Origin: Sphingomonas phyllosphaerae | GTDB taxonomy: Bacteria; Pseudomonadota; Alphaproteobacteria; Sphingomonadales; Sphingomonadaceae | Assembly: GCF_029623345.1 (NCBI RefSeq) | Contig: NZ_JAPYKH010000001.1 | Coordinates: 62,001 to 126,000, forward strand | Reading direction: 5' to 3' | Length of the DNA: 64,000 bases | In this document: piece by piece, positions 55,823 to 64,000 of the stretch | Layout of the letters: the number at the start of each line of letters is the position of its first letter | How positions within the stretch are numbered: the stretch's first letter is position 1 | Position numbers and translations under genes: made by a program | Notes under the pieces: model-generated | Told to the model about the DNA's origin: nothing | What the model saw: the letters and a program-made list of their open reading frames with translations, nothing else | The model's database searches: none

Positions 55823-58099
55823 TCAGCGCGCGATGCCGCCCGCGGCGAGCACCGCCAGCGTCACCAGCTCGCTCGCGGTGGAGGTCATCGGCGCGATCTG
55901 CACCGGCTTCTCCATGCCCACCAGCATCGGCCCGATCATGTCGTCGCCGCCCAGCTCACGCAGCAGCTTGGCCGAGATATTGGCCGATTGCAGCCCCGGC
56001 ATGACGAGGATGTTGGCCGGTCCCGACAGCCGCGCAAAGGGGTAGTTGGCCAGCTGCTTGGGATTGAGCGCGACGTCGGGCGCCATCTCGCCCTCATATT
56101 CGAAGCTGACCTCGCGCTGGTCGAGCACGTGGACCGCCTCGCGAATGTTGTCGAGCCACTGGCCGGTCGGGTTGCCGAAGGTGGAATAGCTCAGGAACGC
56201 GACGCGCGGCTCGTGCCCCATCTGGCGCGCCACGGTCGCGGTCTGCTCGGCGATGTCGGCCAGCTCCTCGGGGTTGGGGCGCTCGTTCACCGTCGTGTCG
56301 GCGATGAAGACGGTATGCGACTGGCCCACCAGCACGTGGATGCCGAAGGCGGTGCGGCCCGGCGCGGGATCGATCACGCGCTTGATCTCGCGCATCGACT
56401 GCGCCCAGGGGCGGGTGACGCCGGTGATCATCGCGTCTGCCTCGCCGAGCTGGAGCAGCACCGCGCCGAAGATGTTGCGGTCCTGGTTTATCATCCGCTC
56501 GACCTCGCGGCGCAGGAAGCCGCGACGCTGGAGGCGCTGGTAGAGGAAGTCGACCATCTTGGGCACCAGCGGCGAGACACGGCTGTTGTGCAGCTCATAT
56601 TCCTCGGGGTTGTCGATCCCGAGCGCGCGCAGATTGTCGTACACGTCCTCGCGCCCGACCAGCACGGGAATGCCGTAGCCACCCTCCTTGAAGGCGATGG
56701 CGGCGCGCAGCACCACCTCTTCCTCGCCCTCGGCGAAGAGCACACGCTTGGGATTCGCCTTGGCGCCCTCGTAAGCGAGGCTCAGCACCGCGGTGGTGGG
56801 GTTGAGCCGCGCGCGCAGGGTCTCGCGGTAGGCGTTCATGTCGGTGATCGGCTTGGTGGCGACGCCCGAGTCCATCGCCGCCTGCGCCACCGCGACTGAC
56901 ACCATCTCCATCAGCCGCGGGTCGAACGGCGCGGGGATGATATAGTCCGGCCCGAAGGTGTGGCGCGTGCCATAGGCGACGGCGACCTCCTCGGGCACGC
57001 GCTCGCGCGCCAGCTCGGCGATGGCGTTGGCGGCGGCGATCTTCATCTCGTCGTTGATGCCGGTGGCGCGCACGTCGAGCGCGCCGCGGAAGATGAAGGG
57101 AAAGCCGAGGACGTTGTTGACCTGGTTCGGATAGTCCGACCGACCGGTGGCGACGATGGCGTCGGGGCGCGCCGCCTTGGCGAGCTCGGGGCGAATCTCC
57201 GGCTCGGGATTGGCCATCGCGAAGATGATCGGCGCGGGCGCCATGTCCTTGACCATCTCGGGCTTGAGCGCGCCCGCGGCCGAGAGGCCGAGGAACACGT
57301 CGGCGCCGTGCAGCGCCTCGGTGAGCGTGCGGCGATCGGTGTTGGCGGCGTGCGCCGACTGCCATTGGTTGACGTCGTCGCGGCCCTGGTAAATCACGCC
57401 GGTGCGGTCGCAGATCAGCACGTTGTCGGCGCGCACGCCCATCGCCTTGATCAGCTCGGTGCAGGCGATCGCGGCCGCGCCGGCGCCGTTGACGACGACC
57501 TTGACCGAGGAGAGCTGGCGACCGGTGAGCAGACAGGCGTTGATCAGGCCGGCGGCGCAGATGATCGCGGTGCCGTGCTGGTCGTCGTGGAAGACCGGGA
57601 TGTTCATCCGCTCGCGCAGGGTCTGCTCGATGATGAAACACTCGGGCGCCTTGATGTCCTCGAGGTTGATGCCGCCGAAGCTCGGCTCCATCAGCTCGAC
57701 CGCGTCGATGAAGCGGTTGACGTCCTCGGTCTTCAGCTCGATGTCGATCGAGTCGACGTCGGCGAAGCGCTTGAACAGCACCGCCTTGCCCTCCATCACC
57801 GGCTTGGAGGCGAGCGCGCCGAGATTGCCCATTCCCAGGATCGCGGTGCCGTTCGAGATCACCGCGACCAGATTGCCCTTGGCGGTGTAATCATAGGCAG
57901 TGGCGGGATCGTCCGCGATCGCCTGCACCGGCACGGCCACCCCGGGCGAGTAAGCGAGCGCGAGATCGCGCTGCGTTGCCATCGGCTTGGAGGCGATGAT
58001 CTCGATCTTGCCGGGGCGCCCTTCCGAGTGGAACAGCAGGGCCTCGCGCTCGGAGAACTGGTCGTGGCGCGTCTCGGTGGCGGTGCGATCGTCGGTCAT
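55823..58099 (-). CDS. maeB: NADP-dependent malic enzyme (MaeB type, malic enzyme + phosphotransacetylase-like domain)
   Basis: A 758-residue two-domain protein. Residues about 20-430 are malic enzyme: LAYSPGVAVPVQAI, NGTAILGMGNLGALASKPVMEGKAVLFKRFADVD, and VVVNGAGAAAIACTEL (NADP site). Residues about 440-758 resemble phosphotransacetylase (KRVLFAEGEEEVVLRAAI, and GPMLVGMEKPVQIAPMTSTASE at the end) and probably regulate the first domain. It decarboxylates malate to pyruvate with NADPH. The length is typical of MaeB. Confidence 0.95.
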   Translation of the reverse strand: MTDDRTATETRHDQFSEREALLFHSEGRPGKIEIIASKPMATQRDLALAYSPGVAVPVQAIADDPATAYDYTAKGNLVAVISNGTAILGMGNLGALASKPVMEGKAVLFKRFADVDSIDIELKTEDVNRFIDAVELMEPSFGGINLEDIKAPECFIIEQTLRERMNIPVFHDDQHGTAIICAAGLINACLLTGRQLSSVKVVVNGAGAAAIACTELIKAMGVRADNVLICDRTGVIYQGRDDVNQWQSAHAANTDRRTLTEALHGADVFLGLSAAGALKPEMVKDMAPAPIIFAMANPEPEIRPELAKAARPDAIVATGRSDYPNQVNNVLGFPFIFRGALDVRATGINDEMKIAAANAIAELARERVPEEVAVAYGTRHTFGPDYIIPAPFDPRLMEMVSVAVAQAAMDSGVATKPITDMNAYRETLRARLNPTTAVLSLAYEGAKANPKRVLFAEGEEEVVLRAAIAFKEGGYGIPVLVGREDVYDNLRALGIDNPEEYELHNSRVSPLVPKMVDFLYQRLQRRGFLRREVERMINQDRNIFGAVLLQLGEADAMITGVTRPWAQSMREIKRVIDPAPGRTAFGIHVLVGQSHTVFIADTTVNERPNPEELADIAEQTATVARQMGHEPRVAFLSYSTFGNPTGQWLDNIREAVHVLDQREVSFEYEGEMAPDVALNPKQLANYPFARLSGPANILVMPGLQSANISAKLLRELGGDDMIGPMLVGMEKPVQIAPMTSTASELVTLAVLAAGGIAR

Positions 58100-58140
58100 G
58101 CCCTTCCTCTAGGGAAGGCGGGCGCGTTTGAAAACCATCG

Positions 58141-58617
58141 CTAACGTCGCTCGTGCGCGAGCAGCCGTTGCTTGGCGGCGAGCCCGCCGGCGAAACCGGT
58201 GAGCTTGCCCGAGACGCCGATCACGCGGTGGCACGGCACCACGATGGACAGCGGATTGCGCCCGTTGGCGGCGCCGACCGCGCGGCTGGCGGTTGGCCGG
58301 CCGATGGCGCGCGCGATGTCGCCGTAGCTGCGAGTCTCGCCGTGCGGGATGGCGGCGAGCGCGGCCCAGACCGCGCGCTGGAACGGGCTGCCGGCGGGGG
58401 CGAGCGGCAGGTCGAAGCTGCGGCGCTGACCGGCAAAATATTCGCCGATTTGGGTCACTGCGCTGGCGAGCACGGGATGGTCGGCGCGCTCATCGGTCGC
58501 GGCGAGTCGGACGCGCCCGGGTGCGTCGTCGGGCCACAGCACGGCGACCAGTCCCGCATCGCTGGCGACCAGGGTGAGCGTGCCGACGGGCGAGTCCGTG
58601 GTGGTGCGGTAGAGCAT
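58141..58617 (-). CDS. ogt: Methylated-DNA--protein-cysteine methyltransferase
   Basis: A 158-residue suicide DNA repair protein removing O6-methylguanine. The acceptor Cys is in VVPCHRVIG. The helix-turn-helix GETRSYGDIARAIGRPTASRAVGAANGRNPL and FQRAVWAAL precede it. The start is the ATG of MLYRTTTDSPVG; upstream starts add a sequence unlike the family. It sits next to the TA remnant and mutS, on the opposite strand. Confidence 0.93.
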   Translation of the reverse strand: MLYRTTTDSPVGTLTLVASDAGLVAVLWPDDAPGRVRLAATDERADHPVLASAVTQIGEYFAGQRRSFDLPLAPAGSPFQRAVWAALAAIPHGETRSYGDIARAIGRPTASRAVGAANGRNPLSIVVPCHRVIGVSGKLTGFAGGLAAKQRLLAHERR

Positions 58618-58715
58618 GGCGCGAATGTAGCGGGTGGGGTGAAGGGGCGCATCCCATGCGTTGCGGCCAAAGTGCATGGATGGCCGAATCAGGTCGATGA
58701 CCTTATGCTGGCGGC

Positions 58716-58895
58716 ATGGAACAGGAGGCGGGCATCTTCGAGGAGCGGGACCCTGACGCCGAAGATGCGTCGGTCGCCCGCGCTCGCGCGGACCTTGCGG
58801 CCGGGCGGGTCTATTCCCACGAGGAGGTGGTCGCCTGGCTCAAGACCTGGGGCACCGACGCCTACCGGCCTTTTCCGCGTAGATGGCGAGGGTAG
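58716..58895 (+). CDS. Antitoxin of a ParE/RelE-type toxin-antitoxin pair
   Basis: A 59-residue protein, MEQEAGIFEERDPDAEDASV then ARADLAAGRVYSHEEVVAWL, with an acidic N-terminus and a short helical DNA-binding-like segment. The AGRV-SHEEVVAWLKTWG pattern resembles antitoxins of small TA modules, recalled from memory. Its stop overlaps the toxin start by 13 bases, typical of TA operons. It appears intact whereas the toxin does not. Confidence 0.75.
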   Translation: MEQEAGIFEERDPDAEDASVARARADLAAGRVYSHEEVVAWLKTWGTDAYRPFPRRWRG

Positions 58896-59160
58896 TCTGG
58901 ACCGATCGCGCGATCCAGCAGCTTCAGCAGATCGTCGACTACATCAATGCGTTGGATCCCGGGGCGGCCCGGCGTATGCCGGCGCGGCTGGTTGCGGCGA
59001 CGACGAGCCTCCGACACTTTCCGCAGCGCGGCCGGCTGGTGCGCCACGGCTACGCGAGTTGCCAAGCATACGGCGCTTCATCATTCTCTACGACATTCAG
59101 GGTGACAGCGTGACAATTCTCGACATCCGGCACGACGCGCAGCGCCAGCGTGACGCCTGA
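58883..59160 (+). pseudogene. ParE/RelE-type toxin disrupted by a frameshift
   Basis: The first 58 or so codons (MARVVWTDRAIQQLQQIVDY, then INALDPGAARRMPARLVAA, then HFPQRGRLVRHG) are a typical ParE/RelE N-terminal half. The expected C-terminal half, RELPSIRRFIILYDIQGDSV followed by TILDIRHDAQRQRDA, is present but in another frame and ends at 59160. The open frame stops instead at 59113 with an unrelated tail. One missing base around 59040-59060 explains both halves. The antitoxin is intact. A sequencing error remains possible. Confidence 0.85.
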
Positions 59161-59164
59161 CTTC

Positions 59165-61759
59165 ATGACCGCCCCCACGCCGATGATGGCGCAGTATCTC
59201 GCTCTCAAGGCGGAGGCGGCGGACTGTTTGCTGTTCTACCGGATGGGCGACTTCTTTGAATTGTTCTTCGACGACGCGCGCGTCGCCTCCCAGGTGCTCG
59301 ACATCGCGCTGACCTCGCGCGGTGAGCATGAGGGCGAGAAGATCCCGATGTGCGGCGTGCCGATCCATGCCGCCACCGCCTATCTCCAACGCCTCATCAA
59401 GGCCGGCCACCGCGTCGCCATCGCCGAGCAGACCGAGACGCCCGAGGCGGCGCGCAAGGCGCGTGGTTCCAAGGCGCTGGTCTCGCGCGCGATCGTCCGC
59501 GTCGTCACCGCCGGCACGCTGACCGAGGAGACGCTGCTCGATTCACGCGCCGCCAACTGGTGCGTCGCCGTCGGTGAGGCCGCGGGCGAGGTGGCGCTCG
59601 CCGCCGCGGACGTCTCGACCGGCCGCTTCGAGGTGATCGCCTGCGACCGCGCCGGTCTCGCCGCCGAGCTAGCGCGGCTCGGCGCCGCCGAGGTGATCGC
59701 CGCGGAAGAGAGCGACGCCCCCGCCACGGTGCGACGTCCGCGCGGCGAGTTCGACAGTGGCGCTGGCGAGGCGCGGTTGAAGCGACTGTTCGGCGTGGCG
59801 ACGCTCGACGGCTTCGGCCAGTTCGGCCGCGCCGCGCTCGCCGCGGCGGGCGGGTTGGTCGCCTATCTCGACCATACCGCCAAGGGCAAGCTGCCCTTCC
59901 TGCGGCCGCCGGTGCTTGCCGCCGCGCGCGACACGATGGCGATCGACGCCGCGACGCGCGAGAGCCTCGAGCTGACCTGCACTGCTTCGGGGCAGCGCAA
60001 GGGCAGCCTGCTCGACGCGGTCGACCGGACCGTGACCGGCGCGGGAGCGCGGCTGCTCGCCGCCGACCTGGGCGCGCCGCTGATGGCGCGCGGTGCGATC
60101 GAGGCGCGGCTCGACCTCGTCCGATTGCTCCATGACGACGCGGCCCTGCGCGAGCGTGTCCGTGCCGCGCTGCGCGCGCTGCCCGATATCGGTCGTGCGC
60201 TGGGGCGGCTGGCGGCAGGGCGCGGGAGCCCGCGCGACCTCGGCCAGTTGCGCGACGGGCTGGACGGCGCCTGGACCATCGGCGAGCGGCTCGGCGCGCT
60301 GGAGCCGGCGCCCGCGCTGCTGCGCGAGCTAGCGCCGCGATTGCGCGGGCATGGCGCGCTGATCGATCTGCTGAAGCGCGCGCTCGTCCCTGCGCCCCCG
60401 ATCGAGGCGAGCGACGGCGGCTATATTGCCGCGGGCTATGACGCCGCCCTCGACGCCTTGCGCGAGACCGGCAGCGGTGGCCGGCGCGCCATCGCAGCGC
60501 TCGAGGCAAGCTTCCGCGAGCGCACCAAGATCAGCGCGCTCAAGATCCGCCACAACGGCGTGCTTGGCTACCACATAGAGGTGCCCGCGCGCGTCGCCGA
60601 CCCGCTGATGCGCGCGGACTCGGGCTTTACGCATCGTCAGACCCTCGCGGGCGTGGTTCGCTTCAACGCGCCCGAGCTGCACGAGGTGGCGGCGAGCGTC
60701 ACGCAGGCGGGCGCGCACGCGCTCGCGGCCGAGGCGGCGCATCTGGAAGAGCTCACCGCCACGGCGCTCGCCGGGCGTGAGGCGATCGCCGCGACCGCGG
60801 ACGCGCTCGCCCGGCTCGACGTCGCAGCGGGCCTGGCCGAGCGCGCCGCCGAGGGCGCCTGGTCGCGTCCGAGCTTCGTCGAGGAGGCCTGTTTCGACGT
60901 GCGCGAGGGGCGCCATCCGGTGGTCGAGGCCGCGCTGGCGAAGAGCGGCGACCGCTTCGTCGCCAACGACTGCGCGCTCGGCGGCGCGGCGGCGCGGCTG
61001 TGGCTTGTCACCGGGCCCAACATGGGCGGCAAGTCGACCTTCCTGCGCCAGAACGCATTGATCGCGGTGCTGGCGCAGGCGGGCGCCTATGTGCCCGCCG
61101 CGGCGGCGCGGCTCGGGCTGGTCGATCGCTTGTTCAGCCGGGTCGGCGCATCGGACAATCTCGCGCGCGGGCGCTCCACCTTCATGGTCGAGATGGTCGA
61201 AACCGCCGCGATCCTGGCGCAGGCGACGCCGGACAGTCTCGTGATCCTCGACGAGGTCGGGCGCGGGACGAGCACCTATGACGGGCTCGCGATCGCCTGG
61301 GCGGTCGTCGAGGCGATCCACCAGGACAATCGCTGCCGCTGCCTGTTCGCCACGCATTATCACGAGCTGACGCGGCTGGCGGAGCGGTGTGACTCGCTGT
61401 CGCTCCACCACGTCCGCGCGCGTGAGTGGAAGGGCGAGCTTGTGCTGCTCCACGAGGTCGCGGACGGGCCGGCAGATCGCAGCTACGGCCTGGCAGTGGC
61501 GCGGCTGGCAGGCATGCCGCCCGCGACGGTGCAGCGCGCCAAGGCGGTGCTGGCGAAGCTGGAGGCGGGGCGCGCCAAGACCGGCGGGCTGGCGGCGGGG
61601 CTTGACGACCTACCGCTGTTCGCCGCGGCGGCGCAGGTGGAGGAGGCGCAATGCGACGCCATCCGCGCCCAGGTGGAAGCCCTCGACGTCGACGCACTCA
61701 CCCCGCGCGAGGCGCTCGACACCTTGTACCGGCTGAAAGCGCTGACGCGAGAAGCGTAG
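59165..61759 (+). CDS. mutS: DNA mismatch repair protein MutS
   Basis: An 864-residue mismatch recognition ATPase. RMGDFFELFFDDA has the mismatch-contacting Phe-x-Glu. The Walker A is GPNMGGKSTFLRQ near residue 617, followed by STFMVEM and DEVGRGTSTYDGLAIAWAV. The ATG at 59165 is preferred; a GTG at 59150 adds five residues (MTPDF) and lies inside the toxin remnant. Only 4 bases separate the toxin stop from this ATG, so mutS may be read from the TA promoter. Confidence 0.96.
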   Translation: MTAPTPMMAQYLALKAEAADCLLFYRMGDFFELFFDDARVASQVLDIALTSRGEHEGEKIPMCGVPIHAATAYLQRLIKAGHRVAIAEQTETPEAARKARGSKALVSRAIVRVVTAGTLTEETLLDSRAANWCVAVGEAAGEVALAAADVSTGRFEVIACDRAGLAAELARLGAAEVIAAEESDAPATVRRPRGEFDSGAGEARLKRLFGVATLDGFGQFGRAALAAAGGLVAYLDHTAKGKLPFLRPPVLAAARDTMAIDAATRESLELTCTASGQRKGSLLDAVDRTVTGAGARLLAADLGAPLMARGAIEARLDLVRLLHDDAALRERVRAALRALPDIGRALGRLAAGRGSPRDLGQLRDGLDGAWTIGERLGALEPAPALLRELAPRLRGHGALIDLLKRALVPAPPIEASDGGYIAAGYDAALDALRETGSGGRRAIAALEASFRERTKISALKIRHNGVLGYHIEVPARVADPLMRADSGFTHRQTLAGVVRFNAPELHEVAASVTQAGAHALAAEAAHLEELTATALAGREAIAATADALARLDVAAGLAERAAEGAWSRPSFVEEACFDVREGRHPVVEAALAKSGDRFVANDCALGGAAARLWLVTGPNMGGKSTFLRQNALIAVLAQAGAYVPAAAARLGLVDRLFSRVGASDNLARGRSTFMVEMVETAAILAQATPDSLVILDEVGRGTSTYDGLAIAWAVVEAIHQDNRCRCLFATHYHELTRLAERCDSLSLHHVRAREWKGELVLLHEVADGPADRSYGLAVARLAGMPPATVQRAKAVLAKLEAGRAKTGGLAAGLDDLPLFAAAAQVEEAQCDAIRAQVEALDVDALTPREALDTLYRLKALTREA

Positions 61760-61911
61760 GGGTCAGTTGCGGCCGCGTTCGGCGTTCCGGTGCACGCAGC
61801 GATTCAGGGCCTTGCGGCGCGGCGCACGTGACCTGAGCTCGCGCGTGCGCGGGAGCACGGCGCGGCGCAATGGCCCCTCGCTGCCGCAGGGCTCGCCTGC
61901 CCGCTCGCCCG

Positions 61912-63039
61912 TTACTGCCCGCCCTCGTACAGCCCGACCGCGCCGAACAGCGTCGTCAACCCGGCGCGCTCTGCTGCGGTGAGCTCGGGGCGCCAAACCT
62001 CGAACAGCAGCACCACGCGGGGTTCGTCGCTGTCGTTCCACGCCTCATGCTCGATCGAATCGTCGAAGATCATCAGCTCGCCGGCGCGCACCGCGCGCTC
62101 CTCGTTGCCGACGCGCAGGCGGCAACGCTCGGGCACGATCAGCGGCAGGTGGACGATCAGCCGCGTGTTGAGCATGCCGTTATGCGCCGGAATGTGGGTG
62201 TGCGGTCGCAGCACCGAGAACAGCGCCATCGGCGAGCGTCCGGGGATGTGCGGCAGCGGCGCGGCCGCCAGGGCGGCGAGCGTCGCCGGGCAGCGCGGCG
62301 CGTTCACGGCCTGCGGTACGCCATTCTCGAGCAGGTGGAAGGCGCTCCAGCGGGGATCGTCGAGCAGCGCATGGCCGCGGCTGGCGCGGGTCGGATCGGC
62401 CTGCACATAGGGCGCGGAGCCGCTGCCGCTCGCGATCAATTCATCCAGCTCGGCGCGGATCGCCGACGCGGCTTCGACGAGCCCCGGCGCCCAATCGAAC
62501 TCCGCCGCGTCGAAGAACTGGCGGTGCGGCAGACCGGGGAAGAAGAAGCTGGTCGGCTGCTGGAGGTACAGCTGCTTCTCGCCCGTCACCAAGGCTACCG
62601 CCTCGGTGAAGCGCGGGCCTGCGTTCGCGTCCGCCACCCGGGCGCGCAGGTGGTCCGCAAACCGCCCCGACGCCGCCGCGAGCCGCTCCTGCGCGGCGCG
62701 AAGCAGCGGCTGCGCGCGCTCCGCTTCGGACGCATTCGCCAGCGCCAGCCCATAGAAGGAGCAGGCGGCGCGATCGTCCTCGGCATAGTCGCCGCGCAGC
62801 ACCAACGCCTGGCGGTGACGCGGCTCGGCGGCGAGCACGCGGTCGAGCGCCTCTGTCACCGCGATTCGCTCGGCGCCCGTGCCGGCGCGTGCCTGGGCGA
62901 GCAGTAGCCACAGCTGCGAGGTCGCCACCCCTGCCGCGGCGACGCGCTCGAACGCGTCGCGCGCCGCCCCCGCGTCACCGCGCTGCAACGCCTCATATCC
63001 CGCCTGCGCCAATCGCGCGTGCTCGCTCTGTGCTGCCAT
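61912..63039 (-). CDS. Aspartyl/asparaginyl beta-hydroxylase domain protein with TPR N-terminus
   Basis: A 375-residue protein. The first 150 residues are TPR-like helices. The C-terminal AspH fold shows PHTHIPAHNGMLNTRLIVHLPL (iron His and an Arg), IFDDSIEHEAWN (second iron His) and VVLLFEVWRPEL. This is the 2-oxoglutarate/Fe(II) hydroxylase family; the substrate could be a protein or a lipid-linked molecule as in LpxO relatives. It lacks a signal peptide, so it is cytoplasmic. It is convergent with mutS. Confidence 0.9.
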   Translation of the reverse strand: MAAQSEHARLAQAGYEALQRGDAGAARDAFERVAAAGVATSQLWLLLAQARAGTGAERIAVTEALDRVLAAEPRHRQALVLRGDYAEDDRAACSFYGLALANASEAERAQPLLRAAQERLAAASGRFADHLRARVADANAGPRFTEAVALVTGEKQLYLQQPTSFFFPGLPHRQFFDAAEFDWAPGLVEAASAIRAELDELIASGSGSAPYVQADPTRASRGHALLDDPRWSAFHLLENGVPQAVNAPRCPATLAALAAAPLPHIPGRSPMALFSVLRPHTHIPAHNGMLNTRLIVHLPLIVPERCRLRVGNEERAVRAGELMIFDDSIEHEAWNDSDEPRVVLLFEVWRPELTAAERAGLTTLFGAVGLYEGGQ

Positions 63040-63273
63040 TTGCTCAGCGTAGAGGGAGAGCCGTCACGATTGAAGGAGGTTATCCGCAACGCGGTGCTTG
63101 GATAGCGCGGCTCTCCGCGTCGCATCGCACGATATGCGCCCACACGCCTCGGCTCGGCGCCGCTCGCTCTACAAATGGGAAGGCGACGGCGGGAGGAACG
63201 CATCACACGGAGGTCCGCACGCGATCGGCGGCGATCTCGGATCGCGGCCGCCGTCAGATCTGGGGGATTGCGG

Positions 63274-63982
63274 GTGAGAGTGGTGGTCATCAACTACACG
63301 GGCACAGTCGGCAAGGCGACGGTGGCCGCGCACCCGCTCGCCCCGCGGATGGCCGACGCGAAGATCTTCGCGATCGAGAGCGTCAACCAGACCACGTCCG
63401 ATCTGGGTCTGGAATCCCAGGCAATGAAGGGCGAGAAGTTCGGCGTGCTCTTCCGCAAGCTGCTGATGCTCGCCTCCGTGATCATCGACGTCGGCGCCAC
63501 CAACGTCGAGGATTTCCTCGACCGCATGATCATAATACGAGGGCGCGCAGGAGGAGATCGACTTCTTCGTGGTCCCGGTCGTCTCCCGCGGCAAGGAGCA
63601 GCAGGAGACGATCCAGCTGGTCGACGCGCTCGCGGCTGCCGGCGTCTCGCGCGAGCGCGTGCGGATCCTCTTCAACCGGGTGGACGCTGACGTGCGCGAC
63701 GAGTTCGCGCCGGTGCTGATCTACGCCAAACAGCGGCAGACCTGCATCGCCAACCCGGCCGCCGCGCTGTACGAGACCGAATTGTGCGACCTGCTCGCCG
63801 CGAAGCGACTGTCGATCGGCGCGTTGATGGCGGACGAGACAGACTATCGCGTGCGCCTACGCACGATCGACAAGGGCGATGCCAAGGCGATCGCGCACTA
63901 CTCCGACATGCACGCGCTCAAGCTCCTCGCCAAGGCGGCGGCACCGCAGTTCGACCGCGCGTTCGCGGCGCTGTTCGCCTGA
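63274..63982 (+). pseudogene. StbB-like plasmid-stability protein gene with a frameshift
   Basis: From GTG 63274, MRVVVINYTGTVGKATVAAH, then SVNQTTSDLG and VIIDVGATNVEDFLDRM resemble the N-terminal half of StbB family (ParA/MinD-like) plasmid stability ATPases. The rest, YEGAQEEIDFFVVPVVSRGK, then RILFNRVDADVRDEF, then LMADETDYRVRLRTIDKGD and the end ALFA, continues in another frame (shift near 63525-63545) to TGA 63982. The P-loop reads GTVGKAT instead of a canonical GKTT, a further sign of decay. StbB genes usually ride on plasmids, so this may be a remnant of an integrated element. A sequencing error could cause the shift. Confidence 0.75.
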
Positions 63983-64000
63983 GCGGACAGCGAGTGCGAG

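Overview
The window is a high-GC chromosomal segment that looks like a Sphingomonas-type alphaproteobacterium. The evidence is the gene order folA-ribF-ileS-lspA-DUF3035 lipoprotein, the RNase E with an acidic/basic insert, the hflK-hflC-degP block, GTG starts and 1-14 nt overlaps inside operons, and many GC-rich REP/BIME-like intergenic elements. No rRNA, tRNA, CRISPR array, prophage or intact insertion sequence was recognised.

Layout. 1-4.4 kb: an M48 metalloprotease (truncated by the window edge) and RNase E, both on the minus strand. 4.8-8.3 kb: cell-wall enzymes (amidase, PBP1a). 8.4-11.4 kb: prfB, a lipoprotein-like methyltransferase, thyA. 11.5-16.3 kb: a flavin disulfide oxidoreductase, a PRISE-type reductase divergent from an HxlR regulator, and a PoxB-like TPP enzyme broken by an in-frame amber codon. 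16.5-21.8 kb: folA, ribF, ileS, lspA, DUF3035 lipoprotein. 22-24.5 kb: a MetC-like lyase and SseA (minus), then queF. 24.6-28.3 kb: a large GT4 glycosyltransferase with an extra C-terminal helical domain, followed by a GH130 protein. 28.3-32 kb: an OPT transporter divergent from homoserine dehydrogenase, separated by a structured 433-bp leader. 32-38.2 kb: small secreted or acidic proteins, a Bcr/CflA-type exporter, a 2OG-Fe(II) oxygenase, a phosphoribosyltransferase and a DUF853 ATPase. 38.7-45.6 kb: degP, hflC, hflK, then Mrp, a CoA-binding protein and an APC permease. 45.8-50.6 kb: a DUF4142 protein, an MFS transporter and aconitase. 50.8-55.3 kb: a helical protein, xseB-ispA-coaD, a periplasmic cyclophilin and queA. 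55.3-55.8 kb: a convergent gap carrying a 42-bp phased repeat. 55.8-64 kb: malic enzyme (MaeB type), ogt, a toxin-antitoxin pair whose toxin is frameshifted, mutS, an AspH-type oxygenase and a frameshifted StbB-like gene.

Most genes are housekeeping genes. The less ordinary material is the GT4/GH130 pair, the phased repeat array between queA and maeB, the structured leader of hom, the RNase E leader hairpin, three genes disrupted by single-site changes (PoxB-like, ParE-like toxin, StbB-like), and several families of paired intergenic repeats present more than once in these 64 kb. All calls are made by reading the sequence and recalling family features. No alignment or database search was run.
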